A DNA stretch of 31,382 nucleotides from JASFWK01 sp050049355 (GTDB lineage Bacteria > Chloroflexota > Anaerolineae > B4-G1 > DUEL01): positions 1 through 31,382 of the forward strand of contig JASFWK010000012.1 of the NCBI GenBank assembly GCA_050049355.1, given 5' to 3'. Position numbers and translations under genes: made by a program. Under the pieces are notes generated by a model. It was not told where the DNA came from. It made no database searches and was given only the letters and a program-made list of their open reading frames with translations. Shown here in pieces: positions 7,501 to 15,181 of the stretch. Position 1 is the stretch's first letter. Every line of letters starts with the position of its first letter.

Positions 7501-9476
7501 TCCTCTTCCGTGAGCAGAGGAAGCGTTATGGCAAAGCTGCTGCCCACATCCACCTCGCTCTGCACCTCAATCGTGCCATGGTGATGCTGCACGATGCTGT
7601 GACTGATCGGCAGCCCCAAGCCTACCCCCTTGACCTCGTCCTTGGTGCTAAAGAAGGGTTCAAAAATCTCCTGCAAGTGCTCCTGAGGTATGCCGCAGCC
7701 GGTATCAGCGACGATCATCTGGACGGTGTCCACGGCGCGCCCTGGAGCGACGTCCATATCATCCCACTGAGGTCCCCGATGGGTGACAATTCGCAGTTGA
7801 CCACCATCCGGCATTGCCTCAATGGCGTTCAGAATCAAGTTGATTGCCACTTGAGTCAGTTGCCCAGCCGAGGCCAGCAAGGGGGGCAAATCGGAAGCAA
7901 GCTCCCTCACGACAGTCACACGAGCGTATTCTAACTGCTTGCCGGTCAAGAAGATCGCTCGCTCCAGCACTTTGTTGAGATTGACAGGCGCCCGGGGCTC
8001 CTGATCGGGGCGCACGAAGTCGAGCAGATTGCGCACAGTCTGCGCCAGGCGGTCAAGCTCACTCCTTGCTACGCGGAGAAAGGTCTTGGAAGGTTCATCA
8101 TCGGGAACCGCGTCATCGAGGAGCGTCAGGCAGTTTCGGATACTGAATAGGGGATTGTTGATCTCGTGGGCCACCGAGGCAGCCAATCGCCCCAGCGCGA
8201 CCAGTCGCTCGTTGCGCGCCATAATGTCGCGTATGGCTCGAGCTTCGCTCACATCCCGAACACTGTGTATCAACCCCGCGAACTCGCCGCCCTCATCGTA
8301 GATTGGGAACAGTGAGATGTGGTAAGTGCCGGGAATGGCAAGGTTATCCACCTCGACCGGTGTGTTCCGCTGGGTTTCCAACAGCCGATGACAGCGAAAC
8401 CACGGGGCGGGGCCGGCTCGGCCATAGAAGAGATTGCAGCACCGCCGGCCGATGGCTTGTTCCTCAGATAGCCCGAACATCTCGAGGAAAGCTTGGTTGA
8501 CGCGCACGATCTTGTAGCTGGAATCGGTGATGGCGATACCATCACGGATCGCGCTGAAGGTCTGCTCCCACTCCCTTTCGGTCCGCGAAACGCTTTCGAA
8601 GAGCCGCGCGTTTTCGATGGCCACGGCAAGCCCACGCGCCAAGGCAGTTAGCAGAGCGACCTCGGATTGCGAAAAGGCATAGGGCTCCTCAGTACCCAGA
8701 ATCAGGATGCCGACTGCCCGACTGGCAACCCGCAGAGGCAAGCTAAGCAGGGCACCCATGGGGATTTCGTCAAGCTCAGCGCACTTCTCGGTTAGCGCTG
8801 GTGGAGGCTGTTCATAGATCACCACCCCGTTCGACTGGGTCGCGGCGGCGGCCTCGCCTTTGCCCTCGAGGAGCCCAGGCAATGTTCGGGCAAACTCCTC
8901 GGTCAGCCCGTCGTAGGCTGCGAGCACCGGCACGTCTGCGTCCTTGCCCCACAGGTAGATTGCGCAAGCATCGGCGCCAACCAAAGCCTCTGCTTGGCGC
9001 AGGGCCTCGGCCACCACAGTGTCCAGTTCAAGCGAACGGGCCACCGCACCAGTCATGCTCAGCAGGGCAGCCAACTCCCGATTGCGCTGTACGAGTTCGG
9101 CCTCAAGCCTCTTGCGGGCAGTCACGTCACGCATGACCTCGACGACCTGCCGAACGCGCCCCTCCTCGTCCTTGAGTGGAGTGGCGACAACCTCAATGAA
9201 TCGCTGCGAGCCATCATCTTTGGCGTGAACGTGGGTGCTGTGGCTCATGGTCTCCCCGTTCCAGACGTCAACCGCAGGGCACATTCCATTTGGAGGAGAA
9301 CAGGGTTCGGAGCGGCCGTGGCTTACCTCATAACACGGGCGCCCCACCACTTCATCGTTGGCACAGCCCAGAGCTTGAAGCAAAGCTCTATTGGCGCGTG
9401 CGATACGAAAATCCGGCTCAAGGACGAGCACCTGGTCCGCCAAGCTATCGATGAACCACTGCAATTGATCACCCAC
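7461..9476 (-). CDS. Soluble PAS-GAF-PAS sensor histidine kinase
   Basis: About 671 residues in the order PAS (1-125), GAF (140-295), PAS (305-420), HisKA (425-495) and HATPase (530-660). The H-box is ASVAHEINNPL, the N-box is NLILNAIEAM, and the G-boxes are DTGCGIP and GVGLGL, which is the NtrB-like group. No membrane segment is seen, so sensing is cytoplasmic. The first PAS domain has a cysteine-rich loop, CYEVSHG..PC....CP, and the second PAS has a related RRCCNLFYG loop; such PAS variants are common in anaerobes and could bind metal, a cluster or respond to redox, which is inference. The GTG at 9476 is preferred over the longer frame because GAAGGAGG lies 6 nt upstream. A promoter-like sequence lies 117 nt upstream. 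It overlaps the response regulator gene downstream. Confidence 0.92.
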   Translation of the reverse strand: MGDQLQWFIDSLADQVLVLEPDFRIARANRALLQALGCANDEVVGRPCYEVSHGRSEPCSPPNGMCPAVDVWNGETMSHSTHVHAKDDGSQRFIEVVATPLKDEEGRVRQVVEVMRDVTARKRLEAELVQRNRELAALLSMTGAVARSLELDTVVAEALRQAEALVGADACAIYLWGKDADVPVLAAYDGLTEEFARTLPGLLEGKGEAAAATQSNGVVIYEQPPPALTEKCAELDEIPMGALLSLPLRVASRAVGILILGTEEPYAFSQSEVALLTALARGLAVAIENARLFESVSRTEREWEQTFSAIRDGIAITDSSYKIVRVNQAFLEMFGLSEEQAIGRRCCNLFYGRAGPAPWFRCHRLLETQRNTPVEVDNLAIPGTYHISLFPIYDEGGEFAGLIHSVRDVSEARAIRDIMARNERLVALGRLAASVAHEINNPLFSIRNCLTLLDDAVPDDEPSKTFLRVARSELDRLAQTVRNLLDFVRPDQEPRAPVNLNKVLERAIFLTGKQLEYARVTVVRELASDLPPLLASAGQLTQVAINLILNAIEAMPDGGQLRIVTHRGPQWDDMDVAPGRAVDTVQMIVADTGCGIPQEHLQEIFEPFFSTKDEVKGVGLGLPISHSIVQHHHGTIEVQSEVDVGSSFAITLPLLTEEEWRLWDGEDVSSL

Positions 9477-9592
9477 TCTGGCCCTCCTTCTCACCTCATG
9501 GTCGCTGCTGGAAGACGGGAAGCACCGGCGTCAGGGACTCGGGGCAGGAGGTATCAGTAGACGGTCATCGAGGCGTCAGCAGCTCCAAACAG

Positions 9593-9621
9593 ATTATAGC
9601 GGAACTGGGCCGCAAACTCAA
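9593..9621 (-). promoter_or_regulatory. Sigma70-type promoter for the histidine kinase-regulator pair
   Basis: On the minus strand TTGAGT (-35) is followed after 17 bases by a perfect TATAAT (-10). It points at the kinase start 117 nt downstream. Match and spacing are good, but no transcription data are available. Confidence 0.6.
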
Positions 9622-9966
9622 GCCGCTTGCCGCGAGATCCTGGTGGCGATCCAATCCAGCGTACGGACCAGGTGCGATTGGCACAGAGCGGCAGCCCCAG
9701 TACTTGACTCCTGTACTGAGGCCCTACAGGAAGAACAGCGTCAGAGAACGAGCAGTGAGCATACGGCCGGCCTCGGAACCGTTCACAGAAGCACCGGGCG
9801 CAGGAACAGCGCACGCGCCTCTCAAAGGTCGGGGCACGCTGCGCGCGGTATGGATCTCAAACCGGGGGCCCTGGCTTGCTTCGAACACCGATCTTGGGAG
9901 CTTGTCAGCTTCGTACGCGGTTCAAACCCATGGCATTCCCGAGATCATACCGCTCCCCAAGACACT

Positions 9967-9992
9967 CAGCCCCCGCAGATCCGCGGGGGCTG
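9967..9992 (-). terminator. GC-rich hairpin after the HdrD-like gene
   Basis: CAGCCCCCGC and GCGGGGGCTG form a perfect 10-bp stem with a 6-base loop, 31 nt after the stop codon of the HdrD-like gene. There is no following T run on either strand. Position and stability suggest the 3' end of the lbpA-hdrE-hdrD transcript. Confidence 0.5.
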
Positions 9993-10023
9993 GACGAGTG
10001 CATGCCAGGCGGCGAGGTGCGCT

Positions 10024-11241
10024 TCAATCGATCAGCTGTCGAGCCACCAGTTCGGCGATGTCCATCACCCGTATGCGCACTCTCTCGCGGCGGGCGCCGA
10101 TAGCGAGCGTACGCTTACACTGCTGGCACGCGGAGAGGAGGACCTTGGCATCCGTCGCCTTCGCCTCTGCAATACGGCTTCGGGCCACCGCTTCCGTCAA
10201 TTCGGCATCGCCCATCTCGACATCTCCCCCTCCGCCGCAGCAGAGTGAGTAGTCGTGGTGATGCTCCATCTCCACAAGCGTAAGGCCCGGTACACCACGA
10301 ATGACATTGCGGGGCGCCTCGTAGATGCCGCTCGTCCGCCCCAGGTCGCACGGATCATGATAGGTCACCCTCTGCTCCAGCGGATCGAGCCGGACGCGGC
10401 CTTCGCCAAGTACCTCCTCCAGCAACTCGGCGGCATGGAGGACCTCGAACCCCAGTGGTTCCCCCAAGATGCGCGGGTAGTCGTCCCTCCAAGTGTGGTA
10501 GCAGGAGGGACAAGCAGCCACCAACCGCTTCGCACCGGTCCTACGCACCGTCTCCACATTGTGCTGTATAGCCTCGTTCGCCGCACGGCCCATGCCGGCG
10601 ATGATCAGTGGGAATCCACAGCACCACTCCTCACCACCCAGCGTCAAGAAGTCCACCTCAGCCCGGTCGAGAATCTCGACCATGCTCTGTGGCACTGAGT
10701 AGGACTGAGGATAGAAGGAGGCAACACAACCAACAAAATAGACCACCTCTGCCTGTGTCTTCCCCTTGACTCCGTCGGGCACACGCGGCAGGTTCTGGCT
10801 CCAGATCAGTCGATCCTCGTTGGGGTCGCCCGAGATGTTGTAGTGGGTGGTAATGGTCCCGCGCAGATCGTCGAAGACGCCGGGATAGATACCCTGCTGG
10901 ACCAATTCCTCACGCATCGAGATCCACATATCCCGCGTATCGATGTGGACTGGACAGACCACAGCGCAGCGGCCGCAGAGCGTACAGGCGTAGGTCCCGG
11001 CGGAGTGAGATTCGAGTGCTGCTCGACTCGGCGGGCGAGGGCCAAAGATGCGCGCCGGGAGCCCGTGCTGCCTCTGGATAAACCGCCGCACCATCTCGAT
11101 CTTCCGCAGGGGAGTAATGGCATCCAGGTCCGACTTCTCAGCGAAGGTGGGACACCAAACGACGCATTCGCCGCAGCGGGTGCAGGCGTCGAACTCCATC
11201 AGCTGTCTGAATGTGAAGGAACGCGGCTCATACGCCGACAT
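10024..11241 (-). CDS. hdrD: HdrD-like protein (HdrC and HdrB modules fused)
   Basis: A 405-residue iron-sulfur protein. Two ferredoxin motifs lie in the N-terminal part (CTRCGECVVWCP and CTLCGRCAVVCP), followed by two CCG domains with WCCGFP, CPSC, DPCDLGR, CCGGGG and SACQQCKRT. This is the arrangement of HdrD of HdrDE and of DsrK. It starts at ATG 11241 with GAGGAGG 5 nt upstream and overlaps the preceding membrane cytochrome gene by 14 nt, so the two products probably form a membrane-bound HdrDE/DsrMK-like complex. It is a paralogue of the protein at 28270..29460 and of the C-terminus of the 1392-residue fusion. Its disulfide substrate is unknown; bacteria generally lack CoM-S-S-CoB, so a protein disulfide or lipoyl group is a possible alternative. 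Confidence 0.9.
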   Translation of the reverse strand: MSAYEPRSFTFRQLMEFDACTRCGECVVWCPTFAEKSDLDAITPLRKIEMVRRFIQRQHGLPARIFGPRPPSRAALESHSAGTYACTLCGRCAVVCPVHIDTRDMWISMREELVQQGIYPGVFDDLRGTITTHYNISGDPNEDRLIWSQNLPRVPDGVKGKTQAEVVYFVGCVASFYPQSYSVPQSMVEILDRAEVDFLTLGGEEWCCGFPLIIAGMGRAANEAIQHNVETVRRTGAKRLVAACPSCYHTWRDDYPRILGEPLGFEVLHAAELLEEVLGEGRVRLDPLEQRVTYHDPCDLGRTSGIYEAPRNVIRGVPGLTLVEMEHHHDYSLCCGGGGDVEMGDAELTEAVARSRIAEAKATDAKVLLSACQQCKRTLAIGARRERVRIRVMDIAELVARQLID

Positions 11242-12082
11242 GAGCGCCTCCTCTCTCCCTCCTGCCGCTGGCAGTCTCTTCCTGGAATTGGTCCATCCAG
11301 GCCAGCAGCCCCCCAGCGATCACGTGCATGAACTTGGAAAAGGGGATAGTGACGATGACCACGGAAGTCAGCAGACCATGACCCACATACATCCATTCAA
11401 AGAGACGATCCCAATCCAGCTGAAGTCCGACAAAGAGACGGGAAAGCGGATACCCGACGAAGGAGAGATAAGCTGTCGACAGGGCGTGACTGGAGTTGAG
11501 ACGGACGATCTCAGCAGCCCACCCCGAGAGCAGGATCAACCCCAAGCCGAACGTCATCCACGTATCCATCGGGTCAGTACGCAGTTGGGGAACACGGAAA
11601 ACGTAGCGGCGTACGAAGAAGAAGAGGAAGCCGATCGTCATCAGCAAGCCTCCCGCCTCGTTCAGTACCGCCGTGACCGGATGGTCGGGATTGTACCACA
11701 TCGCGATCCACGGAACATCCCCGAGGTGGAAGACGTGGTTGAGGAGCTTATCCGAGAGGGCTGCGATGCCAGAAAGCGTCATCAGCAGCATGAACCCGCT
11801 CAGCAGGAGGAAGTGGTTCAGCCAGCGCCAGAAGCTAGCCCGCCACAGCCGACGGTTGAACCAGACCTCTGTGACGAAGGTCTTGACGACCAGAGGAAAT
11901 TGTCGGCTAAAGATCGCCGACAGGGCTGTCCCGAACATCCGCAGCCCCTTCCGACCCGTCGAGTCACTTTCATACCCCTCGACGCGGCCCCGGAACCAGG
12001 TCCTCAAGACAACCCCCATCCCTATCAGGAAGAGGAGCATCAGGGGAAGATGGACAATCCAGAAGACAGTCTCTGCATTCAT
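11228..12082 (-). CDS. hdrE: HdrE/NarI-like membrane cytochrome b subunit
   Basis: A 284-residue integral membrane protein with about five to six hydrophobic helices (near 5-30, 80-108, 140-165, 172-195 and 220-265). Histidines that could bind heme b lie in WLNHFLL, YVGHGLL and SKFMHV. The layout matches the nitrate reductase gamma/HdrE/DsrM family, which passes electrons between the quinone or methanophenazine pool and a cytoplasmic HdrD- or DsrK-type subunit. The ATG at 12082 has GGGAG about 10 nt upstream. It overlaps the HdrD-like gene by 14 nt and follows the lipoate-binding protein gene after 128 nt. Given a bacterial host, menaquinone is the likely pool, which is inference. Confidence 0.85.
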   Translation of the reverse strand: MNAETVFWIVHLPLMLLFLIGMGVVLRTWFRGRVEGYESDSTGRKGLRMFGTALSAIFSRQFPLVVKTFVTEVWFNRRLWRASFWRWLNHFLLLSGFMLLMTLSGIAALSDKLLNHVFHLGDVPWIAMWYNPDHPVTAVLNEAGGLLMTIGFLFFFVRRYVFRVPQLRTDPMDTWMTFGLGLILLSGWAAEIVRLNSSHALSTAYLSFVGYPLSRLFVGLQLDWDRLFEWMYVGHGLLTSVVIVTIPFSKFMHVIAGGLLAWMDQFQEETASGRRERGGAHVGV

Positions 12083-12210
12083 CAGACGCTTACTCCCATA
12101 ATGTCTTCCGCGCCTTCGTCCGCAGGGTCGATTGTGGTAACCCGCCCTACATCCTACACGGCGCGGAATTGCACGTGCTCACAACCTCACGTGATCCGGG
12201 AACCGCAAGT

Positions 12211-12642
12211 CTACTCCAAGAGCTCCTCGTACTTCCCCGCTTCCTCCTCGATGAAGGATTTGAGCTCCGGTGAATCGGCCCGCATCAAGTTCTCCAGTTC
12301 GGAGGGATCGGACACTTCGATCTTGACCAGCCAACCCTCGTCGAAGGGAGACTCGTTGACCAGCATGGGCTCCCACTCCAACTCTCCGTTGACCTCGGTA
12401 ATCTCGCCAGTGGCCAGAGCGGCGATGCGGCCCACCCACTTGCCCGATTCCATGGACATGAAGGTCTGTCCTTGCTCCACCTCTCGCCCGACGCGAGGCA
12501 TCTCCACGAAGACGATCTCCTGAGCGATCCTTTGTCCGAAGTCAGTCAGACCCTGCACCACAAAGCCGTCCTCTACGCGGGCCCAGCTGTGCTTCCGGTC
12601 ATAGTAGAGATCATCTGGGAATTCGATGCCGGCGATATTCAT
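12211..12642 (-). CDS. GcvH-like lipoate-binding protein
   Basis: A 143-residue protein with the H-protein fold: LYYDRKHSWARV, GLTDFGQ, IVFVEMPRVG and a retained lipoyl site MESGKW with K68 at the expected spacing from TGEI. The ATG at 12642 has AAGGAGG 8 nt upstream; a GTG two codons earlier is too close to that site. No gcvP, gcvT or 2-oxoacid dehydrogenase genes are near, and the gene heads a unit with HdrE- and HdrD-like genes. In sulfur oxidisers with the sHdr system a comparable protein, LbpA, is essential and carries lipoate. By analogy this protein may present a lipoyl dithiol/disulfide to an Hdr complex. A conventional role in glycine cleavage is the alternative but is not supported by context. 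Confidence 0.9.
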   Translation of the reverse strand: MNIAGIEFPDDLYYDRKHSWARVEDGFVVQGLTDFGQRIAQEIVFVEMPRVGREVEQGQTFMSMESGKWVGRIAALATGEITEVNGELEWEPMLVNESPFDEGWLVKIEVSDPSELENLMRADSPELKSFIEEEAGKYEELLE

Positions 12643-12685
12643 CTTCACTTCCTCCTTAGAGATACGGCCAGCAAAGCAAGTCGCT

Positions 12686-12712
12686 ATTATACAACAACTT
12701 CCGAATCATCAA
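12686..12712 (-). promoter_or_regulatory. Promoter-like sequence for the lipoate-binding protein gene
   Basis: A perfect TATAAT on the minus strand is preceded by TTGATG with a short 15-base spacer. It overlaps the stop codon of mvhD and lies about 44 nt before the GcvH-like gene. The short spacer keeps confidence moderate. Confidence 0.45.
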
Positions 12713-13128
12713 AAAGACCGCTCCATCACCTCCTCCATCGGTGGCAGCTCCCGGAGTCTCTCGGTGAACTCCTGCACCGTTTGAGCGAAGAGCCCGCCCT
12801 CCGAGGAGGAGACCCACTTGACAAGGAACCGCTCCTGCTCAATGCCGGTGAAAGTCAAGAGGGCCTTCAAGATCGGCATGCGGCGAGCAGTGCGGTGGTT
12901 ACCGGTACTGTAGTGGCAGTCGCCAATGTGACAGCCCAGCACCATCACACCGTCGGCCCCTTCCCGGAAAGTACGGATCACCAACTCGGGCGATACCCTC
13001 CCGGAACACGGGACACGGATGATCTTGAGGTTTGGAGGATACTTCAATCGGCTTGCCCCCGCCAAGTCCGCCCCAGCGTAGCTGCACCAGTTGCAGAGGA
13101 ATCCGATGATCTTGGGCTCGTAAGCCAT
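12709..13128 (-). CDS. mvhD: MvhD/FlxD-like [2Fe-2S] electron-transfer subunit
   Basis: A 139-residue protein of the MvhD/FlpD family. It shows FLCNWCSYAGADLAG at the N-terminus, IRVPCSGRV in the middle and LGCHIGDCHY, the conserved cysteines of this subunit, which links HdrA to a hydrogenase, formate dehydrogenase or Flx module. The frame is open to 13359 but ATG 13128 is chosen because GGGAGGAG sits just upstream and family homology starts there. It follows hdrA after 85 nt. In Methanococcus the homologue VhuD can contain selenocysteine; here the corresponding positions are cysteine. Confidence 0.93.
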   Translation of the reverse strand: MAYEPKIIGFLCNWCSYAGADLAGASRLKYPPNLKIIRVPCSGRVSPELVIRTFREGADGVMVLGCHIGDCHYSTGNHRTARRMPILKALLTFTGIEQERFLVKWVSSSEGGLFAQTVQEFTERLRELPPMEEVMERSF

Positions 13129-13213
13129 TGCTCCTCCCGAATCAGTGAGCCTGCAGACCCCAGACCTATAGGTTCGTAGATCGTGGATTGGGGCCTGGCA
13201 AGCCCGATTTCGC

Positions 13214-15181
13214 CTACGTGGCTTTGACCTCCTGCCGCATCGCGTACATCGCCCCCAGCATCTCGGCAACCAACTGCCGGTCGGTGAAGTGGCGCAGCGC
13301 GATAGCCTTGGAGGGACATGTAGCGGCGCAGGTGCCGCACCCCTTACAGAGCGCATCAACCACGTGGGCGACCTTGCGATCCTCCAGGAACTCGATCGCC
13401 GAGTAGGGACAGGTTTCGATACATTGGCTGCAGCCTACGCACATCATCTCGTCCACCACGGCGGTACAGGCCTCAATCTCCACTTCCTCCTGGCGGATGA
13501 GAGTGAGGACCCGTGCTGCGGCGGCCGCCCCTTGAGCCACCGAATCGGGGATGTCTCTGGGCCCTTGGGCGCACCCGGCGATGAAGACCCCTTCCGTCAT
13601 CGTCGCCACTGGGTCCAGCTTGGGATGTTTCTCCTTGAACCAGCCATCGGTGTCACAGCTGATGCCAAACAGACGGGCCACCTCCTGGGCATCGTGCCGG
13701 GGTTCGAGCCCCACACTCAGGATGACCATATCGACCGGCACACGCATCTGCTTCGCCAAGGCCCTGTCCTCCACGTAGACCGCCAGTTTGCCGTCTTCTG
13801 GGAGGATCTCAGAGGGACGTCCGTTAACAAAGATGACACCTTCCCGCTGCAGCCGCTTGTAGAACTCCTCATAGGTCTTGCCGCCGGTGCGCATGTCAAT
13901 GTAGAATTCGTAGATGCGAGCGCCGGTCTTCCCATGGACCAAGTGGGAAAGCTTCAAGGAGTACATACAGCAGACCTTGGAGCAGTAGGCATTGTAGTTC
14001 TCATCCCGGCTGCCCACACAGTGAATGATGGCGACGCTCTCCGGCTCTGTCTCCCCATCTCGCAAGACGACCCGACCGCCCGTGGGGCCTGATCCGCTCA
14101 ACATCCGCTCTACTTCCAGGCTGGTGAAGACGTTGGAGTAGCGGCCATAGCCATACTGAGAGATGCGCCCCGCGTCGAAGGGATCGTAACCCGTGGCCAG
14201 GATGATGTTGCCCACCTTGATCTCCAGGAGCGTATCCTCTTGCTCGTAGTCAACTGCCTCAGCGGGACATATCTTCTCACAGAGCCCACAGCGTTCCATG
14301 GTAAAGTACCGGCAGTTCTCTCGGTCGATCACGGGAACGGGAGGCACCGCCTGGGCGAAGGGGCGATAGATCGCCTTGCGTTCCCCGAGGCCCACGTTGA
14401 AGACGTCGTCCACGACCTTGGCGGGACACCTCTCCTCGCAGGTTCCGCAGCCGGTGCACTTCTCCTCGTCCACCGAGCGCGCCCGCCTGCGGATGCGGAC
14501 GTTGAAGTTGCCCACATAGCCGGAGATCTCTTCCACTTCACTGTAGGTCAGGAGATTGATGTTTGGATGCCGACCGGCATCCATCATCTTGGGGCCAAGA
14601 ATTCACGCACTACAGTCGAGAGTGGGAAAAGTCTCATCCAACTGAGCCATCCGCCCGCCGATCGTCGGCTCCCGCTCCACCAGATAGACCGGATAGTCAG
14701 CGTTGGCAAGCTCCAGGGCGGCCTGGATGCCCGTGATGCCGGCGCCAACGACCAGGGTTGCGGGTTGGATCGGAACCTTCGCCACGCTCAACGACTGATG
14801 GTGACGCACGCGCAGCACGGCCGCCTCGACCAGGGCCTTGGCTTTCCGGGTAGCCTCGTCTTTGTCCTCGTGGACCCAGGAGCACTGCTCACGAATGTTG
14901 GCCTGCTCAAAGTAGTAGGGGTTGAGCCCCCCTGCGGCCACCGCCCGCTGGAACGTCGGCTCGTGCATGCGAGGGGTACAGGAGGCTACCACGACCCGGT
15001 CCAACATATGGTCCCGGATGTCCTCCTGGATCATCTCCTGGCCCAGGTTGGAGCACATGAACTCATAGTCACGCGCCACGACGACGTCCGGCAGGTCAGC
15101 TGCCCACTGGGCCACCTCGGCCACGTCCACCGTCCCCGCGATGTTGTTTCCACAGTGACAAATGTAGACGCCAATCCTCAT
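13214..15181 (-). CDS. hdrA: HdrA, heterodisulfide reductase flavin subunit, with in-frame UGA read as selenocysteine
   Basis: One frame from ATG 15181 to 13214 is interrupted only by TGA at 14603..14605. Read through, it gives 655 residues, normal for HdrA. Residues 1-140 hold the N-terminal domain (YICHCGNNI), about 143-175 the FAD-binding VVGAGITGI, and position 193 the UGA, in the context DCSA-U-ILGPKM. Family members have DCSxCxLxPKM, so the UGA replaces a conserved cysteine. After it come clusters at C242/245/248/252 and C290/298/301/305, and two C-terminal ferredoxin motifs (CVGCSQCIETCP from 581 and CKGCGTCAATCP from 612). HdrA carries the bifurcating FAD. The sequence downstream of UGA forms a SECIS-like hairpin. 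A start with GGAGGGG upstream overlaps the arsA-like stop as TAATG. Methanococcal HdrA proteins are known selenoproteins. The alternative is a nonsense mutation or a true split gene. Confidence 0.88.
14565..14582 (-). promoter_or_regulatory. Bacterial SECIS-like hairpin after the HdrA UGA codon
   Basis: In the mRNA, GGAUGCC and GGCAUCC form a perfect 7-bp stem closed by a GGUC loop. The stem begins 20 nt after the UGA at 14603 and the loop 27 nt after it. A G-rich apical loop (GGUC) on a stable stem at this distance is the layout recognised by bacterial SelB, as in E. coli fdhF. The sequence also encodes the conserved MDAGRHPNI region, so it is constrained by protein coding as well. Confidence 0.75.

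Larger units (their letters stand above)
9477..10023. other. Intergenic region upstream of the histidine kinase
   Basis: About 550 bases with no credible gene. It contains a minus-strand promoter-like sequence (9593..9621) and a strong GC-rich hairpin just after the upstream HdrD-like gene (9967..9992). Frames on the plus strand are low-complexity translations without recognisable domains. Confidence 0.6.

Noticed and set aside
9892..9945. tRNA-like sequence with a TTCAAAC loop and a TCTTGGGA/TCCCGAGA end pairing
   Set aside because: About 53 nt between the paired ends is too short for a tRNA, and no T, D or anticodon stems fit.
11048..12523. Long plus-strand open frame of 491 codons
   Set aside because: It lies opposite hdrD, hdrE and lbpA; its translation has no domain signatures while the minus strand shows clear families.
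13129..13359. N-terminal extension of the MvhD frame
   Set aside because: The added residues overlap the hdrA 3' end and are low-complexity; ATG 13128 has a strong ribosome site and matches family length.
13214..15181. HdrA as two separate genes or a pseudogene
   Set aside because: Both halves are in one frame, only one stop lies between them at a conserved Cys site, there is a SECIS-like stem, no ribosome site precedes the second half, and no other damage is seen.
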